Positions 26,941 through 36,568 of a stretch of 64,000 nt of DNA are shown here, in pieces. This stretch comes from an uncultured Clostridia bacterium (GTDB taxonomy: Bacteria; Bacillota; Clostridia; Lachnospirales; Lachnospiraceae). The stretch spans positions 29,853 through 93,852 of the forward strand of contig CAMWKO010000010.1 in NCBI GenBank assembly GCA_947174885.1, in the 5' to 3' direction. Every line of letters starts with the position of its first letter. Position 1 is the first letter of the stretch. Position numbers and translations under genes: made by a program. A model generated the notes under the pieces. It was not told the DNA's origin. It was given only the letters and a program-made list of their open reading frames with translations, and did not search any database.

Positions 26941-28617
26941 ATGAGAAAGATATTTAAAAAAGTGTGTTCAATAATACTTATATCATCATTATCCGTTACA
27001 ATTTTAGCAGGTTGTGGCGGGGATGAAAAGAAACCGGAGGAAACAACAACTGTTGATATATCAACGCTCACACCTGAAGAATACTATAATGTATTGTCAT
27101 GGAAGGATGAAGAATTTGAATTATCTACTGAGGATCATTATAGAAACTATTATGAAGTTTTTGTATATTCATATGCTGACAGTAATGGCGATGGTATAGG
27201 CGATATAAATGGTTTGATTTCAAAGTTGGATTATATTGAAGATATGGGATTTAATGGAATTTGGCTTATGCCTGTTATGCCTTCAACTACATATCACAAA
27301 TATGATGTAATAGACTATTATGACATAGACGAAGAATATGGTACTATGGATGATTTTAAAAATTTGGTTGAAGAATGTCACAAGAGAAATATTAATATAA
27401 TTATTGATTTAGTATTTAACCATACATCATCACAGCATGAGTGGTTTAAGACTGCAAGAGACTATTACAAGTCTTTAGATGCAGGACAGGAACCTGATTT
27501 TGAAGAATGTCCGGAAGCAGATTATTACAATTTCAAGAAAGAAGAGGATATAAAAACTCCTAATGCATATACAAAGGTTGCAGGAACAGAATACTTCTAT
27601 GAAAGTCAGTTCTGGTCAGGTATGCCTGATCTTAATCTTAAAAGTGAAGCGGTAAGACATGAAATTGAAAAAATAGTTGATTTCTGGATAGAGATTGGTG
27701 TTGACGGCTTCAGATTAGATGCTGCAAAGGAGTATTTTTCAGGTGGAACGGATGCGAATGTTGAAGTACTTGACTGGTTCTGTAGCTATGTAAAGAGTGT
27801 AAGAGAAGATGCATATATTGTTGCGGAGGTATGGGATTCTCAAGCTACAATCGCAAATTACTACAAAAGCGGAATAGAAAGTATTTTTGACTATGCTTTT
27901 GGTAATTATTCAGGTATTTTAGTTAAAAGTATAAATCAGATGAACGGCCAATGGTTTGCTAAGTGTTTAGAGAGTGGTGAAAACAAATACTATGAGAGTA
28001 ATTCAGAAATGGTAAATGCTCCATTTGCAAGTAATCATGATACAGGAAGAATTCCGGGTTTTGTATCAAATGATGAAAATAAGGTTAAATTTGCAGGTGC
28101 ATTAAATCAGCTTATGTCAGGGTGTTCATTCGCATACTATGGTGAAGAAATAGGTATGACCGGTAGCGTATCTGCAAAAGATGAAAATGCAAGAGCACCA
28201 ATGAACTGGTCTAACTTCTCAGGAGGTGTTACTACTGTCGGTCCTCCGGCTATGGATGAAATTGAACATAGATTTCCAAGTGCTGAAGAGCAGTTAAAGG
28301 ATAAAAATTCAATTTTATGGTATTATAAGCAAATGCTCCATATAAGAAGTACTTATGAAGAAATAGCAAGAGGCAAAACAACTGCTATTGAAGTTTCTGA
28401 GGATACCGCTATAGCCGGAATTAAAAAGACATATAATGATAAAGAGATGATTATTTTATGTAACTTTGGAATAGAAGAAAAGACCGTTACATTGTCAAAG
28501 GATACATATGGCTATGAAGCGTTAGTTGCAACATTAGTTACAAGTACAGATTATGAAGTAAAGATTGATGGTGAAACAATTACCTTACCTCCATATGGAA
28601 TTGCATTTTTGAAATAG
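26941..28617 (+). CDS. Extracellular alpha-amylase lipoprotein (GH13)
   Basis: A 558-residue surface-anchored glycosidase. A signal peptide ends in lipobox 'LAGC' with Cys25 as the lipid site. The GH13 catalytic barrel has 'VFVYSYADSNGDGIGDINGL', 'IIDLVFNHTSSQHEWF', nucleophile Asp260 in 'GFRLDAAKEY', acid/base Glu296 in 'VAEVW', and Asp367 in 'ASNHDTGRIPG'. It likely cleaves starch or maltodextrins at the cell surface to feed MalEFG. ATG 26941 follows AGGAGGT. It lies after the malG terminator, so it probably has its own promoter in 26799-26925. Related GH13 lipoproteins include neopullulanase-type enzymes, so the exact linkage cut is uncertain. Confidence 0.9.
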   Translation: MRKIFKKVCSIILISSLSVTILAGCGGDEKKPEETTTVDISTLTPEEYYNVLSWKDEEFELSTEDHYRNYYEVFVYSYADSNGDGIGDINGLISKLDYIEDMGFNGIWLMPVMPSTTYHKYDVIDYYDIDEEYGTMDDFKNLVEECHKRNINIIIDLVFNHTSSQHEWFKTARDYYKSLDAGQEPDFEECPEADYYNFKKEEDIKTPNAYTKVAGTEYFYESQFWSGMPDLNLKSEAVRHEIEKIVDFWIEIGVDGFRLDAAKEYFSGGTDANVEVLDWFCSYVKSVREDAYIVAEVWDSQATIANYYKSGIESIFDYAFGNYSGILVKSINQMNGQWFAKCLESGENKYYESNSEMVNAPFASNHDTGRIPGFVSNDENKVKFAGALNQLMSGCSFAYYGEEIGMTGSVSAKDENARAPMNWSNFSGGVTTVGPPAMDEIEHRFPSAEEQLKDKNSILWYYKQMLHIRSTYEEIARGKTTAIEVSEDTAIAGIKKTYNDKEMIILCNFGIEEKTVTLSKDTYGYEALVATLVTSTDYEVKIDGETITLPPYGIAFLK

Positions 28618-29091
28618 ATTTAATGCAGTTATATTTGAAAATAATCATATTGTCTTGTTGCTTCATAAATGTTATTGCATAATTTTTTAGAGTTTATATT
28701 ATAATAACACCGAGTTTTTTACAACTCAGTGTGTCGAGTGACTATGTCAGAAGAATTTATTATATTTTTAAGGTAAATAATAAATTCATGAAGCATAGTC
28801 ACTTTTTATATGATGGAAAATCTTATTAATCATCACAAAAACAGTATAGAAAAGTTTACTTTTTATTCCATTTTTTGTACAATATGTTTACATCCTTTAA
28901 AAATTGTTAACTATATGAATACTGAAATAAAAGACAGGAAACCAAAGTGTACGGCAGGTAGATTTTTTTAGGAAAATAGAGTAAAATATGAATATTGAGA
29001 AATCTGATTAAAACAACAGATGACACACTTATGCTACTTAACAGATTTCTATGGTAGATTTTACTTGACTACACATGGAAAGGAAATGATT
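28618..29091 (+). other. Intergenic region with promoter-like boxes and a long terminator hairpin
   Basis: No gene is visible for about 470 bases. TTGCAT (28675-28680) and TATTAT (28697-28702, spacer 16) precede a region ending in a long imperfect hairpin, AGTGACTATG (28736-28745) with CATAGTCACT (28794-28803) and an inner GAATTTATTA/TAATAAATTC helix, followed by TTTTTAT. It could be the amylase terminator or a separate RNA of about 95 nt. The next 280 bases up to the debranching enzyme gene are AT-rich without clear features. Confidence 0.45.
28736..28809 (+). terminator. Long rho-independent terminator hairpin
   Basis: A 10-bp outer stem and a second 10-bp inner stem are separated by small internal loops. 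The outer stem is directly followed by TTTTTAT. Confidence 0.7.
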
Positions 29092-31047
29092 ATGAAATTT
29101 ATATATGGCAAAAATGATTTATACGATATTGACAGAGCAGAAGAAAACTGCTATCTTCTGACAAACGGTCTGGGTGGATTTTCTTCACTTACCATTGCAG
29201 GTACTAATGCGAGATGTGACCATACGCTTTTTATGGCAGCACTTACAGCACCGAATAAAAGATATCAGCTTATTGAAAATACTTATGAGGAATTATATAT
29301 AGGAGAAGAAAAATTTGTATTATCTGCTTCAAGATATGTTTCAAAAGCAAATAATGAAAAAGGAAATTTATATTTAAATTCTTTTTCGTTTGAATATCTT
29401 CCGGAATATCACTATGTTGTAAATGGCGTTGAAGTAATCAAAACTATAGTATTAAAGCATGAAGAAAATAAACTTGGTATCAAGTATGAAATTATAAATC
29501 ATGGGATTAAAGAGGTTAGGCTCGTAGTTACTCCATGGCTGCAGTTTATTAATAAGGGTGGAAAACTGGAAACCGGAAGGAAATTTATACTTGAAGATAA
29601 CAAAATATCCAGTGAAAAAATAGATGTATATTTTTCTACAAACGGAACAGTTAAAGAGCATAAGACAGAATATATTGAAGATTTATATTTTAAATCAGAT
29701 GCAGAGGATGGAAGATTTGCACTGGGATGTGTTGCACACAATCACTCTATCATTTTTACGGGAGAGGGAGAATACAGCATTATTTACAGTACCGAAAAAG
29801 TAACATATGAAAATGTATGTAATAGTGTGGATGAAATGATTTCAGATGAAATAGACAGAAAGATGAAGCTTAAAGAGGTGGCCGGTTTAAAGGATGAATA
29901 TGCAAATACACTTGTTATGGCTGCAAATGATTATATAACATACAGGGAATCTACAAATGGTAAATCTATTTTGGCAGGATATCCGTTTTTTGAGGATTGG
30001 GGAAGAGATACAATGATTGCACTGTTTGGATGTACGATTACTACTAAACAGTATGAGGATGCAAAGAGCATTCTTAGAACTTTTATGAAGTACTGTAGAA
30101 AAGGTATTATGCCGAATCTCTTTCCAGAGGGAGAGGATGCTCCTATGTACAATACTGTAGATGCCTCATTGCTATTTATAAATGCAGTATATTCTTACTA
30201 TAATTCTTCAAAGGATATAGAATTTGTTAAAGAAGCCTATCCTGTAATAGAGGAAATTATCAAGTGGTATATGACAGGTACCGACTTTAATATTAAGATG
30301 GATGAAGACGGATTAATATCAGCAGGTGGGGGATTAGATCAGGTTACCTGGATGGACGTAAGATTTGGGGACATTCTTCCTACACCAAGACATGGCAAGC
30401 CGGTGGAAATAAATGCTTACTGGTATAATGCGTTAATGATTATGGAAGAATTTAGTGATAAGATAAATGTTACAGATAGAATATGCGACTTTAAAGAACT
30501 GGCAGAAAGAGTACAAAAGAGCTTTCTTAAGAACTTCTGGAATGAGAAGGAGGATTGTCTGAAGGATTTGTATTCGGGAACCGAAAATGACTGCCAGATA
30601 CGATGTAACCAGATATGGGCTGCATCAATGCCGTATTCAATGCTTGATGAAGATAAGGCAGATAAAGTTATTACTAAAGTATTTGAAGAACTGTATACAC
30701 CATTGGGACTTAGAAGTCTGTCACCAAAGGATAAGGAATTTAAACCATTCTATGGTGGTAAATGGTTTGACAGGGATATGGCATATCATCAGGGAACTGT
30801 ATGGGGATTTCCTCTTGGTGCATATTACCTTGCATATCTGAAATGGGCTAAGGATAAAACAAAGGCTAAAATAATTGTAAGAAGACAGCTAAACGGTTTA
30901 GAGGCCGGATTTAGAGAGGGGTGTATAGGACACATAGCTGAGATATACAGCGGATTATATCCTCATGATTCAAAGGGTTGCTTTGCACAGGCATGGAGTG
31001 TGGGTGAATTGCTTAGAGTATATGAGGAGTTAGAGAATATGGAATAA
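29092..31047 (+). CDS. Glycogen debranching enzyme (amylo-alpha-1,6-glucosidase, GH133)
   Basis: A cytoplasmic enzyme that removes alpha-1,6 branches left by phosphorylase. The N-terminal domain begins 'CYLLTNGLGGFSSLTIAGTN' and the C-terminal alpha/alpha barrel has 'YPFFEDWGRDTMIALFG', 'NLFPEGEDAPMYNTVDASL', 'WMDVRFGDILPTPRHGKPVE' and 'YHQGTVWGFPLGAYY'. This is the archaeal/bacterial GDE layout without the separate transferase domain of eukaryotic enzymes. The product is 651 residues. ATG 29092 is preferred because GGAAAGGA lies 8 bases upstream; in-frame ATGs at 29020 and 29086 fit worse. It works with GlgP. The pullulanase gene starts 50 bases after the stop. Confidence 0.92.
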   Translation: MKFIYGKNDLYDIDRAEENCYLLTNGLGGFSSLTIAGTNARCDHTLFMAALTAPNKRYQLIENTYEELYIGEEKFVLSASRYVSKANNEKGNLYLNSFSFEYLPEYHYVVNGVEVIKTIVLKHEENKLGIKYEIINHGIKEVRLVVTPWLQFINKGGKLETGRKFILEDNKISSEKIDVYFSTNGTVKEHKTEYIEDLYFKSDAEDGRFALGCVAHNHSIIFTGEGEYSIIYSTEKVTYENVCNSVDEMISDEIDRKMKLKEVAGLKDEYANTLVMAANDYITYRESTNGKSILAGYPFFEDWGRDTMIALFGCTITTKQYEDAKSILRTFMKYCRKGIMPNLFPEGEDAPMYNTVDASLLFINAVYSYYNSSKDIEFVKEAYPVIEEIIKWYMTGTDFNIKMDEDGLISAGGGLDQVTWMDVRFGDILPTPRHGKPVEINAYWYNALMIMEEFSDKINVTDRICDFKELAERVQKSFLKNFWNEKEDCLKDLYSGTENDCQIRCNQIWAASMPYSMLDEDKADKVITKVFEELYTPLGLRSLSPKDKEFKPFYGGKWFDRDMAYHQGTVWGFPLGAYYLAYLKWAKDKTKAKIIVRRQLNGLEAGFREGCIGHIAEIYSGLYPHDSKGCFAQAWSVGELLRVYEELENME

Positions 31048-31097
31048 AAATTATTTATGTCCAATAATATAAAAATATAATAATTCAAGGAGACCAT

Positions 31098-32996
31098 ATG
31101 ACTGCAGCAGAATTAAAAAAGATGTATTCATCAGAAGAGTTTAAGGAAAAATATATTTATACGGGGAATGATTTAGGTGCAAATTATAGCAGGGAAAAAA
31201 CAGTATTTAAAATCTGGGCACCTACAGCTCAAAGTGTGTGTTTAAATCTTTACACTAAAGGAAGTGACGGTGAGGGAAGTGAAAAAACAGGCACATATGA
31301 AATGCAAAGATGCGACAAGGGTGTATTTATGTATGATGCAAAAGAGCTTGGAGATTTAAAAAATAAGTATTATACCTATACGGTTACAGTAGATGGGGAT
31401 ACAAATGAGACGGCAGATGTTTATGCAAAAGCCTGTGGTGTTAATGGCACAAGATCAATGGTAGTAGATTTATCGGCTACCAATCCTGAGGGATTTGAGA
31501 AAGATAAAAGATTGGATATAGATAAAAGTAAGGCTGTTATATATGAGCTTCATATAAAGGATTTTTCATCTGATGATCATTCAGGAGTAAGAGATGAATA
31601 TAGAGGTAAATATCTTGCCTTTACAGAGGAGAATACCTGGTTAAACGGTGACAGCACTACAGATTTTCCTACCTGTGTAAACTATTTAAAGGAATTGGGT
31701 GTAACATATGTGCATTTATTACCTTCATATGACTTTGCATCTATTGATGAATCTAAAAATGATGATTCCTTCAACTGGGGATATGACCCGCTTAATTACA
31801 ACATACCGGAGGGTTCATATTCTACAAATCCATATGACGGCAATGTAAGAATAAAGGAATACAAGGAAATGGTAATGGCACTCCATAAGGCAGGTATTGG
31901 CGTGGTTATGGATGTAGTTTACAATCATACCTATGACTTAAATTCCAGCTTCCAGAAAACCGTGCCTTACTATTACTACAGACTAAACGAGGACGGAAGC
32001 CTGTCAAATGGCTCTGCCTGTGGTAATGAAACCTGTAGTGAGCATGAAATGTATAGAAAGTTTATGATTGATTCAGTTAAATACTGGGCAGAGGAATATC
32101 ATCTGGATGGCTTCAGATTTGACCTGATGGGGCTTCATGATACGGAAACTATGAAAGCTATCAGGGAGGAGCTGGATAAGCTGCCTGACGGTAAAAAAAT
32201 AATTCTTTATGGTGAGCCGTGGACCGGTGGTCCCAGTGCAATGGAGGAGGGATATATTCCTTCTACAACTGCTAATGCTGACTACATTGATGAAAGAATT
32301 TCTATATTTAGTGATGATATAAGAGATGCTGTTAAGGGTAGTGTTTTTGAGGCAGAAGAAGCTGCATATGTCAATTCAAAGGATGAAGACAGTGTGAATT
32401 TTGCAGATAAGCTAAAAAGTTCACTTACACTCAGCCAACGTGTTGCTTATGTATCTGCCCATGATAACTTTACACTTTATGATAAGCTGGTATTGTCAAC
32501 AGATATAGCAGATAAGTCAGATAATGACAAAATGTTTGCCAGAAATGAACTGCTTGCTAAAATGAGTAAGATGGCGGCAGGTATTGTATTTACCACTCAG
32601 GGGATGGCATTCTTTCAGGCAGGAGAGGAGTTTCTCCGTACAAAAAAAGGTATTGGAGACAGTTACAATTCACCAATATCAATTAATCAGCTGGACTGGC
32701 AGAGAGCCTATGAAAACAGGGATATTGTAGATTATTACAAAGCACTGATAGAGATTAGAAAGAAGTATGATTTTATCAGCAATGCAGACGGAAATACAAG
32801 AGTGAAGTTTTTTGATATAGAGGGTGCTAAAAATAATGTTATTGCTTTTACGGTTAATGAAAAAATTATGGTAATATATAATCCAAATCTTACAGAGTTG
32901 GATATATCTGCACTTAATTATAGTAAAATTGTATTATCGGAAAACGAAAATGAAAAAAAAGTAGGAGCAAAAAGCATTGCTATAATGGAGCTTTAA
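31098..32996 (+). CDS. Type I pullulanase (GH13_14)
   Basis: A 632-residue cytoplasmic debranching enzyme that hydrolyses alpha-1,6 bonds in pullulan and branched maltodextrins. The N-terminal CBM48-type module has 'TVFKIWAPTAQSVCLNLY'. The GH13 barrel has 'IYELHIKDFS', the pullulanase signature 'FNWGYDPLNYNIPEGSYS', nucleophile Asp342 in 'GFRFDLMG', acid/base Glu373 in 'LYGEPWTGG', and Asp456 in 'SAHDNFTLYDK'. No signal peptide is present. It follows the glycogen debranching enzyme, giving two routes for alpha-1,6 removal. The first ABC exporter gene begins one base after its stop, so translation is coupled to an apparently unrelated function. Confidence 0.95.
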   Translation: MTAAELKKMYSSEEFKEKYIYTGNDLGANYSREKTVFKIWAPTAQSVCLNLYTKGSDGEGSEKTGTYEMQRCDKGVFMYDAKELGDLKNKYYTYTVTVDGDTNETADVYAKACGVNGTRSMVVDLSATNPEGFEKDKRLDIDKSKAVIYELHIKDFSSDDHSGVRDEYRGKYLAFTEENTWLNGDSTTDFPTCVNYLKELGVTYVHLLPSYDFASIDESKNDDSFNWGYDPLNYNIPEGSYSTNPYDGNVRIKEYKEMVMALHKAGIGVVMDVVYNHTYDLNSSFQKTVPYYYYRLNEDGSLSNGSACGNETCSEHEMYRKFMIDSVKYWAEEYHLDGFRFDLMGLHDTETMKAIREELDKLPDGKKIILYGEPWTGGPSAMEEGYIPSTTANADYIDERISIFSDDIRDAVKGSVFEAEEAAYVNSKDEDSVNFADKLKSSLTLSQRVAYVSAHDNFTLYDKLVLSTDIADKSDNDKMFARNELLAKMSKMAAGIVFTTQGMAFFQAGEEFLRTKKGIGDSYNSPISINQLDWQRAYENRDIVDYYKALIEIRKKYDFISNADGNTRVKFFDIEGAKNNVIAFTVNEKIMVIYNPNLTELDISALNYSKIVLSENENEKKVGAKSIAIMEL

Positions 32997-32997
32997 A

Positions 32998-34734
32998 ATG
33001 AAACATTTACTGATTTACTTAAAGGACTATAAAAAAGAAACATTTCTTGCACCTTTATTTAAGCTGTTGGAAGCATTATTTGAATTATTTGTGCCGCTTG
33101 TAATGGCTTCAATAATTGATAATGGTATTGGGAAAGAGGATACAGGGCATATAGTAAGGATGGCAATTATCCTTGTATTACTGGGTATTGTCGGACTTAT
33201 ATGTTCACTGACTGCACAATATTTTTCCGCCAAGGCGGCAGTTGGTTTTTCTACAAAGCTAAAACACTCTTTGTTTGAACATATTCAGGGTTTATCCTTT
33301 GCGGAAATTGATAAATTAGGTACTTCTACGCTTATTACAAGAATGACCTCAGATGTAAATCAGTTGCAAAATGGCGTAAATATGGTACTAAGACTGTTTT
33401 TACGTTCTCCATTTATTGTCTTTGGTGCAATGATTATGGCATTTACCATAGATATAAAGGCTGCCATAGTATTTGTAGTGATTATTCCATTGTTGTCTAT
33501 TGTTGTATTTGCTATTATGGGTGCAACTATTCCCATGTTTAAAAAGGTACAACAGGGTTTAGATAATATTCTGCTCAAAACAAGAGAAAATCTTACAGGT
33601 GCAAGAGTTATAAGAGCCTTTTGTAAAGAAGATGAAGAAATACAGGATTTTAAGGAAAGTAATGATTTTCTGACTACTATTCAGAAGAAGACAGGAAGAA
33701 TTTCGGGACTTATGAATCCTATTACTTATATTATAGTAAACTGTGGTATTGCAGCGTTATTATACACAGGTGCTATAAGAGTTGACAGTGGAGCAATCTC
33801 ACAGGGGGAAGTGGTTGCTCTTGTAAACTATATGTCGCAGATATTAGTGGAACTTATAAAACTGGCAAATCTTATAATATTAGTTACAAAGGCGATTGCC
33901 AGCGGTAACAGGGTTCAGGCTGTTTTTGAAGTTAAAAACAGTCTTAGTGAGATTTACGAAACTACAAAAGATGAAGCATTTGATAAGTATAAGGATTATA
34001 CGGTTGTTTTTGACAATGTATGCTTAAAATATACAAATGGCAAGGAAGAAGCCTTAAGTAATATATCATTTGCCGTAAAACGGGGAGAAACCATAGGTAT
34101 TATCGGAGGCACCGGTTCAGGTAAGTCTTCACTTGTCAATATGATACCAAGATTTTATGATGCCACATCAGGAAATATCTATGTAAGCGGTATTAATGTT
34201 AAGAATTACAAAAAAGAGGAGCTTAGAAGTAAGATAGGCATTGTCTTACAAAAAGCAGTGCTGTTTAAGGGAACCATTAAGGAAAATATAATGTGGGGAA
34301 ATAAGACAGCCGGTATTGAGGACATTAAAGAGGCAGTCCGTATAGCACAGGCAACAGATGTAATAGAAAAAAAAGATAAGAAGTATGATGAAATGATAGA
34401 GCAGGGAGGCAGTAATCTGTCAGGCGGACAAAAGCAAAGACTTACTATTGCCAGAGCCATAGTGAGAAAACCGGAAATTCTCATATTGGATGATAGTGCA
34501 TCAGCACTTGATTTTGCTACAGATGCAGCACTTAGAAAAGAAATAAAAAATGTGAGCTTTAAGCCTACTGTTTTTATTGTATCACAAAGAGCTGCATCTA
34601 TTATGCACGCAGATAAAATTATTGTGTTAGATGACGGCATGGCAGTAGGTATAGGTACTCATGAAGAGCTTTTAAAGGACTGCGAGGTATATAGGGAAAT
34701 ATATAACTCACAGTTTAAGATAAGTGAAGCTTAA
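32998..34734 (+). CDS. ABC exporter half-transporter, degenerate-site subunit
   Basis: A 578-residue fusion of a six-helix type IV exporter domain and a nucleotide-binding domain. It has Walker A 'GGTGSGKSS' and a canonical 'NLSGGQKQR' signature. But the Walker B carries Asp instead of the catalytic Glu ('ILILDDSASALD', Asp498-Asp499), and the switch histidine is Gln ('FIVSQRAAS'). This is the pattern of the degenerate subunit in heterodimeric exporters such as TM287/288, LmrCD and BmrCD. It starts one base after pullulanase with GGAG inside that gene. The partner is encoded 23 bases downstream. The substrate is unknown; multidrug or peptide export is usual for the family. Confidence 0.92.
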   Translation: MKHLLIYLKDYKKETFLAPLFKLLEALFELFVPLVMASIIDNGIGKEDTGHIVRMAIILVLLGIVGLICSLTAQYFSAKAAVGFSTKLKHSLFEHIQGLSFAEIDKLGTSTLITRMTSDVNQLQNGVNMVLRLFLRSPFIVFGAMIMAFTIDIKAAIVFVVIIPLLSIVVFAIMGATIPMFKKVQQGLDNILLKTRENLTGARVIRAFCKEDEEIQDFKESNDFLTTIQKKTGRISGLMNPITYIIVNCGIAALLYTGAIRVDSGAISQGEVVALVNYMSQILVELIKLANLIILVTKAIASGNRVQAVFEVKNSLSEIYETTKDEAFDKYKDYTVVFDNVCLKYTNGKEEALSNISFAVKRGETIGIIGGTGSGKSSLVNMIPRFYDATSGNIYVSGINVKNYKKEELRSKIGIVLQKAVLFKGTIKENIMWGNKTAGIEDIKEAVRIAQATDVIEKKDKKYDEMIEQGGSNLSGGQKQRLTIARAIVRKPEILILDDSASALDFATDAALRKEIKNVSFKPTVFIVSQRAASIMHADKIIVLDDGMAVGIGTHEELLKDCEVYREIYNSQFKISEA

Positions 34735-34757
34735 GCCTGAAGCATTAGGAGGTAAAA

Positions 34758-36491
34758 ATGCAAAAAAGTACTATAAAAACAGTTTTAGGATATATAAAAA
34801 GATATAACCTTTTAGTTGTATTATCATTGTTTTTTGCTGCTGCAACCGTTGCCCTAACTTTATATGTTCCGATTCTTACAGGACAGGGAGTAGACTGTAT
34901 TGTCGGACAGGGAAAGATTGATTTTGATACATTGGGAAGTATTATTTTAAAAATTATCATTATTGTTCTGATTACATCACTGTTACAGTGGCTTATGAAT
35001 ATATGCAATAACAGAATAACGTATGGAGTGGTAAGGGATATTAGAAATGAAGCCTTTGAAAAAATTGAGAAAATGCCACTTAGCTATATTGACACACATC
35101 AGCATGGAGATATTGTAAGCAGAGTAATAGCTGATGTAGACCAGTTTGCGGACGGACTTCTTATGGGATTTACACAGGCTTTTACAGGAGTTATTACAAT
35201 AGCAGGTACATTGCTGTTTATGTTTTCCATTAATTTTAAGATAACTGTACTTGTTGTATGTGTAACACCGCTTTCTTTAGTAGTTGCTAATTTTATTGCA
35301 AAGAGAACATATAAGCTGTTTAGAAGGCAGTCTGAGATAAAAGGGGAGCAGACAGGTATTATTAATGAAATGATTGGTAATCAGAAGGTGGTAAAGGCTT
35401 ACAGTAAGGAAGAGGATGTCTTGGAAAAGTTTGATGAGATTAATGACAGACTGGCTAAGATATCTTTAAAGGCAATATTCTATTCTTCAACTACAAATCC
35501 GTCTACCAGATTTGTAAATAGTATGGTATATGCGGTTGTAGGTATTGTGGGAGCAATATTTGCAATAGGCGGAAATATTACGGTTGGAGGACTTTCAAGT
35601 TTTTTAAGCTATGCAAATCAGTATACAAAACCCTTCAACGAAATATCAAGCGTTATTACTGAACTTCAGAATGCGCTTGCCTGTGCTTCCAGAATTTTTG
35701 ATTTAATATATGAAAAGTCAGAGGAGCCTGACAGTGAGGATGCTGTTTCAGAAATAAACGTAGATGGTGTGGTTAAACTTGAAGATGTATGCTTTTCATA
35801 TGTACCTGATAAGAAGCTGATAGAAAATTTCAGTTTAAATGTAGAAAAGGGGCAGAAAATCGCAATAGTAGGCCCAACCGGATGTGGAAAGACTACACTT
35901 ATAAATCTTTTGATGCGATTTTATGATGTAAATAGCGGAAGTATAAGTATTTCGGGATATGATATTGCCGGTTTAAAGAGGGAGACCTTAAGAAATGCCT
36001 ATGGTATGGTTTTGCAGGAAACGTGGTTAAAGGCAGGTACTATTAAGGAAAATCTTATGATGGGTAAAAAGGATGCGACTATGGAGGAAATTATTGAAGC
36101 AGCAAAGGCTTCACATGCTCACAGTTTTATTAAGAGAATGGAGAACGGCTACGATACCTGTATAGGTGAAGATGGAGGAAGCTTATCACAGGGTCAGAAA
36201 CAGCTTTTATGTATTGCGAGGGTAATGCTTACCAAGCCTCCAATGCTGATATTGGATGAGGCAACATCTTCTATTGATACAAGAACGGAAATAAAAATAC
36301 AGGAGGCTTTTAATACACTTATGATGGGAAGAACAAGTTTTATCGTTGCGCACAGACTTTCAACTGTCAGAGAAGCAGATGTTATACTTGTAATGAAGGA
36401 CGGCAATATTATAGAGCAGGGTAATCATGAGGAGTTAATGGATAAGAACGGATTTTATGCAAATTTATACAACAGCCAGTTTGCAGTATAG
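34758..36491 (+). CDS. ABC exporter half-transporter, catalytic subunit
   Basis: A 577-residue exporter subunit with an N-terminal six-helix membrane domain and an ATPase domain. It has Walker A 'GPTGCGKTT', Walker B with catalytic Glu ('LILDEATSSID') and switch His ('FIVAHRLSTV'). Its signature deviates as 'SLSQGQKQL'. Combined with the preceding subunit, this gives one consensus and one degenerate ATP site, as in heterodimeric exporters. AGGAGG lies just before the ATG. No regulator or substrate gene is adjacent; upstream is pullulanase and downstream deoD. Confidence 0.93.
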   Translation: MQKSTIKTVLGYIKRYNLLVVLSLFFAAATVALTLYVPILTGQGVDCIVGQGKIDFDTLGSIILKIIIIVLITSLLQWLMNICNNRITYGVVRDIRNEAFEKIEKMPLSYIDTHQHGDIVSRVIADVDQFADGLLMGFTQAFTGVITIAGTLLFMFSINFKITVLVVCVTPLSLVVANFIAKRTYKLFRRQSEIKGEQTGIINEMIGNQKVVKAYSKEEDVLEKFDEINDRLAKISLKAIFYSSTTNPSTRFVNSMVYAVVGIVGAIFAIGGNITVGGLSSFLSYANQYTKPFNEISSVITELQNALACASRIFDLIYEKSEEPDSEDAVSEINVDGVVKLEDVCFSYVPDKKLIENFSLNVEKGQKIAIVGPTGCGKTTLINLLMRFYDVNSGSISISGYDIAGLKRETLRNAYGMVLQETWLKAGTIKENLMMGKKDATMEEIIEAAKASHAHSFIKRMENGYDTCIGEDGGSLSQGQKQLLCIARVMLTKPPMLILDEATSSIDTRTEIKIQEAFNTLMMGRTSFIVAHRLSTVREADVILVMKDGNIIEQGNHEELMDKNGFYANLYNSQFAV

Positions 36492-36503
36492 GATATTTTG
36501 TGG

Positions 36504-36509
36504 TATACT
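36504..36509 (+). promoter_or_regulatory. Possible extended -10 promoter of deoD
   Basis: TGGTATACT (TATACT at 36504-36509) lies between the ABC exporter and deoD, 60 bases before the deoD start. No good -35 box is seen, as is common with extended -10 promoters. Confidence 0.35.
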
Positions 36510-36568
36510 GTGTAGGATGTTGAAAAAAAGATTTCGTGATTAAATTTTAAAGGAAAGGGAGGGTTAAT

